Assembly: GCF_963966145.1 (NCBI RefSeq)
Contig: NC_091046.1
Coordinates: 19,778,001-19,842,000, forward strand
Direction of reading: 5' to 3'
Length of the DNA: 64,000 bases
Source: Tenebrio molitor
Taxonomy: Eukaryota > Arthropoda > Insecta > Coleoptera > Tenebrionidae
How positions within the stretch are numbered: the stretch's first letter is position 1; each line of letters opens with the position of its first letter. Of the stretch, positions 46,421 through 58,085 are shown piece by piece. Below the pieces are notes generated by a model, which saw only the letters and a list, made by a program, of their open reading frames with translations, had not been told where the DNA came from and did not search any database. Made by a program: the position numbers and the translations under genes.

Positions 46421-46490
46421 CTAATCTGTCCTGGCGGGTGCCTCTTCTTAATGCCGTCTTTGTTGTCACCTAACTGTCCACGCTCTGTCA
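46421..46490 (-). other. Candidate internal coding exon (minus), rival plus frame
   Basis: On minus, GATTGTATTTTTGACAG (a good acceptor) precedes 70 nt open in one frame (TERGQLGDNKDGIKKRHPPG, then QI), followed by ATTAG/GTAACT, a good donor. Codons are GC-rich for this region. On plus, 46339-46470 after AATTCCAG is open too (GKYPHYDDISSNPKYSAGG, ending VFVVT before TAA) but its inner donor GTGCCT is weak. The minus reading has better splice sites on both sides. The protein family is not recognised. Confidence 0.38.
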
Positions 46491-46799
46491 CTGTCAAAAA
46501 TACAATCACCTTTAACCGCTCGGTAATGGTCCCAACATTTCTTACTATTTTCTCATGTTGTGACTTGATCGTGATATCTCACAAAAAATGTAATGACATT
46601 TACACCAACTGTTTCTGCAATAATTTAGCGATACATAATTCATCTATTGCAAATTATTTAAAAAATTCCTAGACTTGATCCATTTTTTTTTGTTAAAATA
46701 TTACTCACAATAATTGTTATATTCTTTCTTGATGTCGGCTTCGCCTCGATAAAAAATATGACTTCTAGAATGGAAAAAAAAATGCTTTTCCTATCTCGT

Positions 46800-47709
46800 T
46801 GCACAAATAGCTATTAAGTCATCAGGAGGATCCAACAAGCCCGGCAAAGTTCGTTTCATTAGGTCCAAAATGATAGAGATAAATTAACCCCTCTCCACAC
46901 ACATTCGACGCCTCTGACAACTAAAATACTTAGTCAGGAATTAATTGTTACAGTGTTTGTTAGGATGGCTATATCTAAGCAACCATGGCTAAATCGTTTG
47001 TGATAAATCTGACAAATTAAATCAAATCAATGACAAAAAACGCTCGCCGTATAGTGGGCTAGCAGCTCTTGCATTACCACGTGCTTCGTTGCATATCTGT
47101 ATACTCTTGTTTTGTGAACTTCATAATTTTTTGCTCGATTTGTAACAATTGTAACAAATTAAATTTGATAAATGTCATAGTTGTTACAGGTACCGTTGCT
47201 AAAGAAATTGCAGTTATTCTTGCCGAAACAACCATAATTACCTTTTTAATCACGATCTCACTAGCGTACAGTAAATTTGACGAAATGTTCATTTATTTTT
47301 ATCTCGAAAACGAAAAGACTTTTAATGGAAACATTTTATGTATATAAGTTCAATACTAAGAGCAACGTAACATTTTATTGGATCCGCCCTTTACATTTTC
47401 TTAGTTACCAATCAAATAGGTTGTTAAGACGACCTGATTTACACAGAAAAAAATTGTTGACATTCGAATTGTCTTAATGAAATTGTATTTTTTAAAACCT
47501 AAAACAATAATTGTGGACTTGACAGCAAAATTCTAACCTTAACGTTTTTACGTGGCAAATGTGATGAAAAATTATACAGATTGAATCCAGCTTTGATTCT
47601 CATTGGTCAATTTACGGGGGCGGAGCAGATAAAAAGTTATAACGGTAATACTATAGACATCGTCACCTATTACTGGATTTTTTTGGCACATTATGTAGGG
47701 ACCACCCTG
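46800..47709 (-). mobile_element. Mariner-type element, rearranged sister of 13465-15094
   Basis: In minus sense the end CAGGGTGGTCCC (47709), the block ATTTCTTTAGCAACGGTACC, the start MKFTKQEY of the transposase and the distal untranslated region all match the first copy. The rest of the transposase is deleted. An unrelated stretch at about 47350-47640 is inserted after the first end. The other terminus is lost. Confidence 0.82.
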
Positions 47710-50660
47710 CATAAATAAAAACAAATTCAAAAATGGTCCTTTTGTTGCTGAAATTTTTCTAAAACTTAAATATTTATCATTTTGTATTTATTCTTTCAAA
47801 TTTATAAATTCGTTGGTTGGTGATCCTTCTCCGTTTAAGAATTCCCATCATTAGTGTAAAATTTGCCAAGTCGCTGTTAAGAATTATTTCAAAAAAGCTG
47901 TAAATTAGACAGCTTATCCTCCGACCAAGGAGTGTCATAAAAGCCCATAACCGCACATCATGTTTCTGACATTTGATTTACAACACTTTTGTACAGTAGC
48001 AACCATTCTGGCTGGAGGCTCTATAATAATCCTTTCGCCAAGAAATAGGGTTTTCCTAAATCTACTTCAAATCGAAGCCATAAATCGTTCTAAAGTGGTT
48101 TGTAAGTAACAGCGGTCAATCTCCCACAGATAATTTGACAAATCCTTTATTCCCGGCATGAAACTAGTTCCTTCAGAGAATTTTTTGTTTTCACGGAAAT
48201 TGTAATACTTTGCAGATACTCAATGTAAAGACAATTGTTTAGTACATATATGATATATGCATCCGGAGTAATGTAAATAAGAGTCTTTTTAAATTATAAA
48301 TTCAGTTGTAAAATTTCAAGTTTAGAGGTGCTGAGTTTTAATATTTAAATATTATCAGGACTAGTTATCTTGTCTAATGTTCAAATAATTGTAATTATTA
48401 TGATAAATAATTTTCGACATCGCACGAAGACTGAATAAACATGTAAATAATTCCAAGTACAGTTATCTAATTACTTCTCCGAGTACAATGTGCACACACC
48501 TACTAGACTAATTTTAAAAAAGTTTAATGGGTTGTGTTTACAAAAAGTCAAACTGCTTTTATGTTCTCGACAAACAAATAAGTGTCAGGTGCTAAAACGT
48601 TTGGACTATACGGTAGCGCACAATTATATGTATAGTGTTTGCGTATTTTATTGCAGTTAATGTTGCTTTATGCATTTCATTTTGCAATAAAAACAAACTG
48701 TAAACGTATTTCGTGCGATGGCAATTTGTTCGTAATTGCGACAAAATAAACCGCTGGTTCTTGAAAAACTTATATGATTGGTAATTTAATTAACAACTTG
48801 GACATCTAACATAAAATGTGCAGTGATTAGAAAATTGTTCGAACCGAAAATCTTTCTGGAAACTTTTAAGATGTACACATTTTCTACGCCTGTTAACTAC
48901 AATTTGTGGTCACACTTCGCCGAATTCCTTTTGTAATATTGTTCCCGACTTTAACTGACTGCTCCTGCTTTTTCCCTCGAATCTCTAATCCCTGTTAACA
49001 ATGAACCAATTTAAATATGACACTACCCACTTGAGGCTTAGGTACGGTACAACCGATACCAACTGTCGTAAATATTTACAAAAATTAATAATATTTTTAA
49101 AATCTACAATTTATGTCTTATGGTTCTTAAATATGTATATTGAAATGAAATAGGTTAATTACAGTCTTTTATGATTTGTAAATTAGCAAACTTCGGTTTT
49201 CAAGTTAAACTTTTATCACTAGGCCTAACAGGTTAAAGTAGCATTTTACTGCTACAACTACAACCAGGGAGTGGGTTCCATTTTTCTCTAAAATATTGTT
49301 TTTCTACTTCGGTGTCACAATGAGCATTTTGTGACACCGAAAACAGTTTCACAAAGATCAATTTTATAGCATCGTTTCTAGTGATAATTGAATGTGGGGT
49401 TGGTATTGATAGTAGATTTCAGTATTAAATGTGATGTCATTTGAACCTGAATCCATGTTTTTGATCAAAATAAACTATCAAGGGGGTAGATTTATTTTAA
49501 CAACATTTGGGAGACAATTTGAATCAATACCAACCCAATTCCATCAAAATAAAAGTCACTAGATAATTATTTTATTACTATTACTAGGAGCGTTTTAAAT
49601 TTGTCGCGCTAAAACTACGGCCTATGATTGGTTCAAATTCAGGCGGTTGTAGGCAGCTCTAAAATATCCAAATCTGAATCCAGAGCACATTGCTGAACGC
49701 AGCATATATTTTTTACTTTTGACGTATAACCTTAACCCTTTATTATTTTGTGAATGTAGAAAATTTGTTTCATTTAAATATGTTAATTGAAATAATGTAA
49801 TATTCACTAATATTTTATTTTGTATTTACCTTTACCTTTATAATAATTAATGAACTGAAAACATTTATTATAATTAATAAATGCAATTTTTGTTAACAAT
49901 AAAGTTCTAGTAATTGACCGCCAGAAATTATCTAGTGATTTTTCTAGTAACTTTTTATAGCGTAAATGGGACTTTTTCATTTACTCCTCTTAGTTTAAAA
50001 ACGGACTACCTATCCAAAAGTGAATTATTTTCATGAGCGTGAGTTGAAAAATTGCTATTTTTTAAATTTACATAATTTAACCACTTGTAAGAAAGGTAAT
50101 TTGAAAATTAAATTAGAACAATTGGGAAATTTCTCTAATGGCATTTAATTTTAATACAAATAATTGTTTTTAGCATTCATATTATGTAGAATTTACAACA
50201 AGCAAAATGATGTTATTTTATTTATTTCTGTTGCATATCCAACAGTAACTTGTAACATCCTAATTTGCAAGTACATAATGTTTAAATTTATATAAAAATT
50301 GTTTTTTTATATAAATATGTAATAGAAATGGTAGACGAGGAAGGATTATGTATGTAAAATGATACAACAGATTATTTATCAATGATTTCAATTGAAAAGA
50401 AAACGCATTTTCTTAACAAAAGCGATTATACATATGTATTATTTTTAAAAATGTTAATAAAACGACTGCGCTTTTTATTGTGTTCTTGTGTAACAAATTT
50501 TAATTACCTCTATTAGATTTCCATATAAAAATACCTTCACATAGTTACACATATTATCATTTTAGAATCCGGTACGAGTATCATTAATTTCAGCTGTAAG
50601 CTTTCAGAGCGCGAACTTTAATATAAATAACAACAAGATACGATCAAAGAGCAAATGTGA
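47710..50660. other. AT-rich DNA, one small hairpin
   Basis: CGGTGTCACAATGAGCATTT with its partner TTGTGACACCG (49311-49339) forms a short hairpin. There is no gene or repeat match. Confidence 0.45.
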
Positions 50661-50795
50661 CCCATCAAATGTGTAAGGCGACGATGCTTTTCAGCTTAAC
50701 TCTATCTTCGGGTAACGGCCGGCATCCCGCTGATACGGGTCGATACAAAACACCTAGTCTATGGGAACGGTACCTCCCTATTAATCGAATAAGAT
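50661..50795. other. GC-richer island, exon-like on either strand
   Basis: Plus: CTTTTCAG at 50694 precedes 75 open nt (LTLSSGNGRHPADTGRYKTP) and a GGTACCT donor. Spliced to 51600 this would end RATSETGSSSTRQH before TAA. Minus: ATTCGATTAATAG precedes RYRSHRLGVLYRPVSAGCRP, which runs to a TGA, with ATTAAA about 45 bp on. Only one reading, if any, can be right. Confidence 0.3.
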
Positions 50796-51599
50796 TAAAG
50801 ATTGCACACACTTATCCATCATACTAACTAAGTGCGTTCAAATGACGTGTTAAATTATGACGAATTAGCCAAAATTTTATTGTTAAAATTTGTTACTATA
50901 GTCCACGTTTAACCCCATAAAAATGATTTATTATACGCCATGTTTTCATAACTAACGTGTTACTTAATATTAAATTAATGTATTGCTAACCTATAATGTT
51001 TTCGTTTTTGTTTGAATCTCAATATTCAACAACATTTAAAGCAAAAATAACAATGATACTTCTACCATTATAAACATTAAAATAGGTACATAATAAGTTG
51101 AGTTTTAATTTTTTTTTGTCTATTAGAATTTAAAGAATTTTTTCAAAACTCATTTATCTTGTATTATTATTCCCGAGTATAAACTACTACACATCTTGTT
51201 GATTGTTGAATACCTATAGTAACATTTATTAAATTGCAAGAATATGTTCTGATGTTCACTTTTTACTGCATTGAATCAAAATGAATGCATTTGGCACGGT
51301 TACATGCCATTAAGTTGAAATTTTTGCTTACAAGTTTCGCCCCAAAAAAAATATGAGCTTTTATTACCCAGCGATTATTAAAAAAATATTTTCCTCCCAT
51401 AAGTGAATCTATTTACGGCGATACTCTAAAATAATAAATTAAGATTGTATCAAAAATTTCATGTAGACAAGCAGCAGCGTCTATAAACCCGCATCTGCTC
51501 GTACCAATATTAATAAATTCCAACAATTCTATCTCCAAAACTTAAACATGTGACAATGTTTTTTGGTTGTTTATAATCGCGTTTCATAATAATTTACAG

Positions 51600-51730
51600 G
51601 GCTACATCTGAGACAGGATCGTCGTCTACGCGACAACACTAAATTCCATGGAGTTTTTAGTGCTATGGCCGTGGTTCTTGTTTATGGCATGGGCAACTTC
51701 CACGATACTATATCGGTCCACTTCGAAGAG
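51600..51730 (+). CDS. Host-gene coding exon (penultimate), unknown protein
   Basis: The exon follows AATTTACAG and ends GAAGAG before GTATCC. In the frame that starts two bases in (previous exon in phase 1) all 43 codons are open: LHLRQDRRLRDNTKFHGVFS, then AMAVVLVYGMGNFHDTISVH and FEE. It ends exactly on a codon boundary and joins in phase 0 to the open exon at 52159. A mildly hydrophobic stretch (VFSAMAVVLVYGM) could be a membrane or core segment. Another frame starts MEFLVLWPWFLFMAW, but this hits a stop after splicing. GC content is clearly above the flanks. Family not recognised. The rest of the gene lies upstream on plus, beyond large introns. Confidence 0.55.
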
Positions 51731-52158
51731 GTATCCTTTTCTACCTTCTTTAGTATTTACGACTGTTTACTGTTTTCTGAAACATGCACTGAACTAATTC
51801 ACATTTTAGAGTCAACTGACCCATATTTTCACTAAAATAAAATGCAAATTGAATTCTGACAATAGAGGTGCCGACAAAAGTGTGCCGTTACTTTGCCTCT
51901 ATAAATGTAGCAATAAAGTGTAAATATTGTGATTGCTCTTTTTATTAAAAAGAACTAAAAACGGTCTCCCTTTTGTGTACATCAAAGTGCCGCCATTCTT
52001 TGGGAGGAAACTATTTCACTGTTCAAAACAACGGACATTTCAAAATTTAGATGTTAAAAATGTAACAATTATATCTAAATTACATAAAACAAATCAACTG
52101 TGAGGACTGGAGGATACCAGTGTTACGAAGAACTAACTCTATATGTGTTTCATTTTAG

Positions 52159-52299
52159 TGTGACATGATGCGGCAACCCGAGTCATGCGGGCCACCCAAT
52201 ACGGCACACCTTTGCAACGTCACCTGCCCTGATGATGCTCGACGATGCAGTACTAGCACCTCTTCTGATTACAGATATCAGGATTGTGTGGTCGACTAG
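52159..52299 (+). CDS. Host-gene terminal coding exon, six-cysteine C-terminus
   Basis: After CATTTTAG the frame reads CDMMRQPESCGPPNTAHLCN, then VTCPDDARRC, STSTSSDYRY and QDCVVD, and ends in TAG. Six Cys in 46 residues (spacing 8, 8, 3, 6, 12) and an NVT glycosylation sequon suggest a secreted or extracellular disulfide-bonded tail. Only this frame is open on plus, and it fits phase 0 from the previous exon. An AATAAA lies 195 bp after the stop, so the 3' untranslated region is about 215 bp. The minus strand is also open for about 40 codons but has no Cys pattern. The protein family is not recognised. Confidence 0.58.
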   Translation, partial: CDMMRQPESCGPPNTAHLCNVTCPDDARRCSTSTSSDYRYQDCVVD

Positions 52300-52493
52300 T
52301 TGTCTCTGCAACTAAACGATTCTTAATTGCTTTAGATCGAATCTGACATATCTTCCATTCCGAAATGCTATTAAATGTGCCTACACTGTTTTACTATCTT
52401 ATAAACTAATTAAATGAACCATTTATTTTGTATACATTTATACATAATACGTATATACATTAGATATATTATATGTATAATTTACTTGCCTGA

Positions 52494-52499
52494 AATAAA
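52494..52499 (+). terminator. Poly(A) signal of the six-cysteine gene
   Basis: AATAAA in TGAAATAAAACTCTG, at a suitable distance from the TAG at 52297-52299. Confidence 0.5.
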
Positions 52500-53459
52500 A
52501 CTCTGATTAAAATTAAAACAAGGACGCATTTAACATTTTTATTTATTTACAACACGGTAATCGTGTATATGTTGTTTAGTATACATTTAATTGCCATCAT
52601 AAATTCTAAATACTTTTTAGTCATATCTTAAAACATCCTTGTTTGTGCAGATTTTTTACAAGCTCGAAAATAAAAAGCAAATGCTCTTATAATATGTAAA
52701 TTCATACATTAGTTCTTCTTTCATTCAGATTTTTTGTGTCTACATTATTCTTATAAAAACTGGTTAAACCAAACTGAAAAGAAATATGTAATGTTATTTA
52801 AATCAATAAAATCAGGTTTCTATTTTTATAAAAAAAAAAATATAAATGCGTTTTTATTTTTAGTTTAATAATAATAAAAAAAGACAATTATACTGGTAGT
52901 TACATATTATGATTATTCTGTATTAACAGTACAGAAGCCGAAAGTTCATTTGACCTAATGTTTAATAGTTATTTATGTATTAAGGGCATAATCAGGAGAT
53001 TATGGCACGAGGGAATGTTTAAAGCCCGAGGAACGCGGGATTTTAAATTCCCGAGGGCCCTAATCGACAATTATGTCCGTGGTACATACAACGTTTTATT
53101 CTATTTTATAATTTCTAAAAGATTCAAACAAATATTTAGTAAACTAAAAGTTGTGTCCATGCAAATTTAGTTAGCTATTTTGATGTTGTTAGGGTTACTG
53201 TGTATATAATGTTTGATACCATTGTTTGAATAATTAAACCAACCGTTGCTTGGCAGATTTTTGACAGATCTGTGCCATAAAGGCCAATTTATGCCCTCAT
53301 TTGGGGGCGTATAAAGACGATTTTTGACTAAAATAGAATAAAAAAATTAAGTGAATCACATATCAACTTATCGAATTCACGTTTTCCATTACAACATGAA
53401 TACCAAACAAATAAAATATTTTAAACTTTTCTATCAGATTCTACTCGTACATTTTCTTC
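52500..53459. other. AT-rich DNA with a GC-richer palindromic scrap
   Basis: GGGCATAATCAGGAGATTATG...GACAATTATGTCC (52983-53082) is an imperfect palindrome with CCCGAGG...CCCGAGGGCCC inside, a MITE-like unit. It explains the 70-codon frame there. Confidence 0.45.
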
Positions 53460-53825
53460 TTCTTCTTTTTCATGTGCTTATCTGTTCCAAACGTTGGTGA
53501 CTTATTGACTAATCTAACTTTGTTTCCGCTCGGAAGAGTTTTTGATTGTCATGAAAAACCAAGTTATTTCCAGTGTCTCTCTTTCCTTTGCTTTTCCCTG
53601 TAATATGCACTGTCAAAGATTGTATCAGTTTTCATTTCACATGATGTGGCCCAGATATTGAAGTTTTCTTGTTTTAATTGTATTGAGGATTTCTTTTTCT
53701 TTTGACGATCGTCCAAGGATCTCAGCATGAGTTACTCGTATATGCTCAGTCGATGATACCCTTAGCATTTTCCTGTAAAGACACATCTCAAATGCTTCAA
53801 TCTTTTCCATCGCTGCTTCATTATA
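53460..53825 (-). pseudogene. RTE-like LINE, C-terminal fragment
   Basis: Minus strand reads AAMEKIEAFEMCLYRKMLRV, then STEHIRVTHAEILGRSSKEK, EILNTIKTRKLQYLGHIM, and after stops QCILQGKAKERETLEITWF. These are the conserved KIEAFEMW.YRRMLR and LNTIK.RKL.YLGHIMRN blocks that follow the RT in RTE-type and related LINEs. It may belong to the same family as 643-2175, whose C-terminus is missing. Confidence 0.8.
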
Positions 53826-54958
53826 TATATTTTTATTAGTGTCATTAATATAGATTGTGGCAACGCCTTATAGAATAAATTCAGTAATTTCAAAATAGAT
53901 GATATTTTTGTAAAACGCTAAAACAGGTCAACTTTTTGGTTGGTTTTAAATTACTGCACCTACTTGTGATGTCGTATGCATATTTTTTTCAAATATATTT
54001 ATATGTAATTGAATCGCTGATTGCAGAAAGGGTACAAGTCAGTGAACAGAAATTTTGAGAGACACGCAAAAAAATTGCTTTTTTGGGACTTGCGTATGAT
54101 AATCAAAAATCAAATACATATTGACACACTATCCTTTTCAGCAGTATTTCAAAATATGTATTTGCTTTACTCGCTTAAGACTTAGTGATTTTTCAAGTAA
54201 TAATCACAAAATGCTAGAAAACATGACGTGTATCCTTTCTGCAATCAGAGATTCAATTATGTATAAAAAGATATCATGTAGGATTTGTTACGAAGGCTGT
54301 TAAGAGTACTATCCAAAACTAAAACAAAAATTACTGCATTGCATTAAAAAAGAGTGTGACGTCATAGACCTGTTTCAGCGTTTTCGACAAATGTCATTAC
54401 TTCATTAGTTTTAAAATTACTGAATTTATTCCATAAGTAGTTGGCACACAGTATAGTGCGTGTCTAAAGTTTGGAACAATTGAAATATTTTCTGTCCCAT
54501 GAGAGGCCAATTTAATAATTTTGAAAATAAACATTTTTCGGTTAATTCCACCCCTTCTCGTTTCATGAAACGACGTCGTCATTTTTTAATTGCAACGCCC
54601 AATTTTTTGTCGCGTTGGGTAGACAATCAAATTCTGATTTATGTATGACCTTTGGACTGATGGTTCCTAGATATAGATTTTTATAAATAAGACTTTACTA
54701 AGAAAGTAACACATATTCGTAGTAGTTGAATTTCGATATTTCGATATCAACGAAATTATTTTGTATTTTGCAATCAACAAGCAAAAACACAAAAATAAAA
54801 GAACGTCTAAGACGCACTTTTTTTAAACTAACAAACCAAAATCGGTGCATATTTTAGAATCCTGAATAGGATTTATCAAGCGGCTTGCGTGGTCTCTTGA
54901 TCTCACCCCATCACATTAATGGTCAAATACAATATCACACCCAAATTAATCCAACTAC
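53826..54958. other. AT-rich DNA, nothing recognised
   Basis: Two 60-codon frames (54121 plus, 54397 minus) show no family. Confidence 0.4.
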
Positions 54959-55048
54959 CTGTACAAGGTGGTGGTCAAACTCACTGTCGACCACAGATGT
55001 GTTCACCCCTGACGAGTATCGACTTCCGCCTCCCAAATTATGTATCAT
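54959..55048 (-). other. Candidate first coding exon (30 codons), rival plus frame
   Basis: Minus: an ATG at 55048 opens MIHNLGGGSRYSSGVNTSVV, then DSEFDHHLVQ, ending CTTGTACAG before GTAGTTGG, a standard donor. Plus: the same segment is open for about 62 codons (CTRWWSNSLSTTDVFTPDEY, then RLPPPKLCIIDR and TAA) but has no clear acceptor. GC is raised against the flanks. Family unknown. Confidence 0.35.
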
Positions 55049-55061
55049 TGATCGATAATAA

Positions 55062-55861
55062 ATTTTTCAACATTTGTTGAGTTGTTAAAAGGTTGAGATA
55101 AGGAGTTTTGCATTCTTTTTGGGTATTGCATGATTTGTTATTATTTTATTTATAAGTATACATACTTGCTACACATACTATAGACATATTATGGAGGTAT
55201 TATCTTACACTTGCGTTAATTACCTAATTAATGGCGGGAGGGAATTTACTTATGGGCGGGAGTGAATTTGAACTCCCCAAGATTTTTATGGAGTGATATC
55301 AAAAACAAGGTTTACTTCAATCTGCCATTTGCAATTGAACAACCAAATAAAAAGATTCGGAAAGAAATGAGGTTAATCAGTCCGAAATCCTTGTTCCGAA
55401 TTCTAAACAAAATTAAGCTTCTGCCAAGAAGAAAATGGTAGTCGGTGTGAACATTTACTTTGACTGTTTATTTTTGGTAGAAGGAGATGTTTTAGTTTCC
55501 AAATTGTGCATTTGAACGTTCTTTTAATTTGCTGTTTTTTTTCGTTAACACCAAAATTACCTTGCTGACATTGGAATAACGAAATTCAGTCATAGTAGTA
55601 TCATCTTCTTATTAAAGAATATATTTTTTACCAAAACTTGTGCACGGTGTAAAATTGGAATTTCACTGTATATCAGAAACTGTCAGTTCAGAGATCATAC
55701 ACGGAATGTAGGCATAAGAATTTAATAGTGTATCCAAATCTGCAAAAAAATAGGGGTTGCCACTAAAATAAAAATTTTAAAAAGCTGTAAAATATTTCTG
55801 TTATAAGAATAAAATTGACCTGTACATTATCAACATAGAGTAGAGTTTGTGAAATTTGTTT
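55062..55861. other. AT-rich DNA, nothing recognised
   Basis: No frames or repeat matches. Confidence 0.45.
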
Positions 55862-56058
55862 CACAGTCTAGGACTGGTTTACAAATCTATGAGGGGCATG
55901 ATGACCAACTCAATACACCGGGATCAATGGCTTAACGTGACTTCCGAATCACGAGATAGAATATAGTCTTTTTTTTTAATTTCGCCCTGGGTAGGAATCG
56001 AACCCTCGACCCTCGCGTCTCTGAGCCGAAACGGACTCCCTTAGGCTATAATCTGCCT
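55862..56058 (-). repeat. tRNA-derived SINE, copy 2
   Basis: It matches 30690-30909. Minus sense A box TAGCCTAAGGGA (56048-56037) and B box GGTTCGATTCC (56004-55994). The conserved tail ends ...CCAGTCCTAGACTGTG. Confidence 0.85.
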
Positions 56059-57067
56059 TTTATAAAAAAATTTACTGCATTTCCATTCGTATTACAAGCA
56101 ATGAAGATACAGAAATCAAACAGCTGTTCGATTATTAAATTCTTTTATTGACGCATTGCTAGCCGGCAATTTGTAACTGTCTCTGAAAAGCGCAGAATTT
56201 AAACAAAGGGCGTCACTATGTACCATAATGCGCTCCAGCTGATGAAAGGGATGTGGTCCACTGTGCATAAAATTTATCGAGTAATACCTAATATAAGAAT
56301 AAAATTACTTATCCGTAGCCTTAGTAAATACGATTTATTAATACTTCGGAGTGGTAGATAGGACCACAATGTACAGTATCCAGAACATTCTAAGCTGTCT
56401 TTCTTGAAAATAAAAATTTTGAAAGCAAAAACCTTCCTTTAGTAAATTTATTCTTCTCAACGCATGAACATAAACTTTCAAATAGTCTTTGTCATTCACT
56501 GATGGTTAATGTATTTATGAGATTTTCTTGCCGAATATCCCTCTGCATAGATTCATATCCTGAAAATTTGATTTTCGTGTGATAAAATTTAGAATCTAAA
56601 AATTTTTCTGAATGATATTAAAAATTATAAAGTATGTACAGTCGCGAGCAATAAATTTTGGTCGTCAACGCAATCGAAAATGCTCCATTGTAAAACAGTC
56701 GTAAATGTCATAACCTATCATCATGTTGTATGACATTAATTGTCATTTTGTTCTCATTTTTTTGACACTTTGTTGACATGGGCAAAATCAGGCAGGGAAA
56801 TTTTTTAAATTTTTGACAATCTAACCAAATTTTGAAATGACATTGACGTAGGTATTATTATTATTATTATTCAAAGAACCCAACAGAAGAATTCCAATTA
56901 TAGGGTTCTGTTAAAATTTAATGACATCAAGAGAATAGAAAAGTATCTGTATAGCCTGAATGCTCTAGATTGACATCAGTTGGTATCTTAAAATAGCATC
57001 ATAAAAAGATCGTCACAACACTAACAGCATGATGACAGGAACATAATAAAATAATTACCTAAACATA
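56059..57067. other. AT-rich DNA with fragments of TE ends
   Basis: ACAGTCGCGAGCAATAAATT...TTTTGGTCGTCA at 56639 looks like a Tc1/mariner-type end, partner not found. A TATTATTATTATTATTATTC run near 56853, next to AAAGAACCCAACAGAAG, resembles the 3' tail of a SINE or LINE in minus sense; a GAAGAACCCAACA segment occurs also near 6224. Confidence 0.4.
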
Positions 57068-57890
57068 AAAAAGACCAACAATTCCACAATTTCAGAAGAA
57101 TTGGGATATCAATATCAAAAGAATAATTGACAATGATTTAATCTTTAATTCATCTAGGGACTTGGCTCGTTTTAAGGCTTTGCAATGCAGAGAATCAGGA
57201 TCTTGGTTACATGCAATACCTTCTCCTAATATTGGTACTCTTTTAGATAACACCTCCTTCCAAGTTTGTATTGGTTTAAGATTGGGTTGTAATCTTTGTA
57301 CACCTCATATTTGCAAATGCAATGCGAAAGTTGATGAAATTGGTATTCACGGTCTAAGTTGTTCCAAAAGCAGTGGTAGATTTTCAAGACACACTGAAAT
57401 TAATTCTATTATCAACCGGTCTTTGACTTCTATTCATGTTAATTCAACTTTAGAACCAAACGGACTATCTCGTGATGACGGAAAACGCCCTGATGGGATG
57501 ACTTTAGTACCGTGGATTAAAGGTCAACCTTTGGTTTGGGACGTTACTGTCGTAGATACACTTGCAGACAGTTACGTATTGAAAACATCTGAAGTCTCAG
57601 GTTTTGCCGCTGAAATGGCTTGCAAACGCAAACATAACAAATATAGTTCAATTATTTCGGCAAACTACATATTTAAAGGTTTAGCCTTTGAAACCTTAGG
57701 CCCTTGATGCAAAGAAACAATAGATTTCATTAATGTCATCGGAGACCGACTTATCGCGGAATCAGGGGATTCAAAATCTAAGAAATTCCTTTTTGAGAGG
57801 ATTTCCCTTGCCATTCAACGTGGAAACGCTGCAAGCATTCGGGGCACTTTTCCAGATTCCGCATTATTATCGGAAATTTTCGCATTGTAA
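57068..57890 (+). pseudogene. RLE-type retroelement, C-terminal half, one nonsense codon
   Basis: The frame is open from about 57068 to TAA at 57888 with one in-frame TGA at 57705. Blocks in order: QFQKNWDIN; FKALQCRESGSWLHAIPSPN; a CX2C(X4)CXC cluster (CNLCTPHICKC); GIHGLSCSKSSGRFSRHTEI; then RDDGKRPDGMTLVPWIKGQP and VWDVTVVDT. The RPD, D and V spacing resembles a PD-(D/E)xK nuclease after a zinc cluster, the layout of RLE-type LINEs. The exact clade is uncertain (Utopia-like or another RLE group). The TGA stands where GPWCKE-type sequence would be expected, a Trp-to-stop change. The RT part is missing. Its preservation suggests recent arrival. Confidence 0.7.
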
Positions 57891-58085
57891 ATTAAAAATG
57901 TTATTTTATGTTAAATTTTAATAAATGATTACACCAATTTAAAATTTATTATAAAATTATTGAAACATGTTGCCCAAATTAATCTCTAAAGGGAAAAATT
58001 AAATAAATGGTTTATTACACTGAAAAATACGCGGTTCTCATATTCGCAGGGAAGAAAAAAAATATTGTTACATTTATAATAAATA
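57891..58085. other. AT-rich spacer and element 3' end
   Basis: This probably includes the 3' untranslated part of the previous element. No clear end. Confidence 0.35.

Noticed and set aside
51648..51730. Start codon MEFLVLWPWFLFMAW as a signal-anchor start within the exon
   Set aside because: This frame meets a stop four codons after the splice to 52159; the LHLRQ... frame stays open through both exons.
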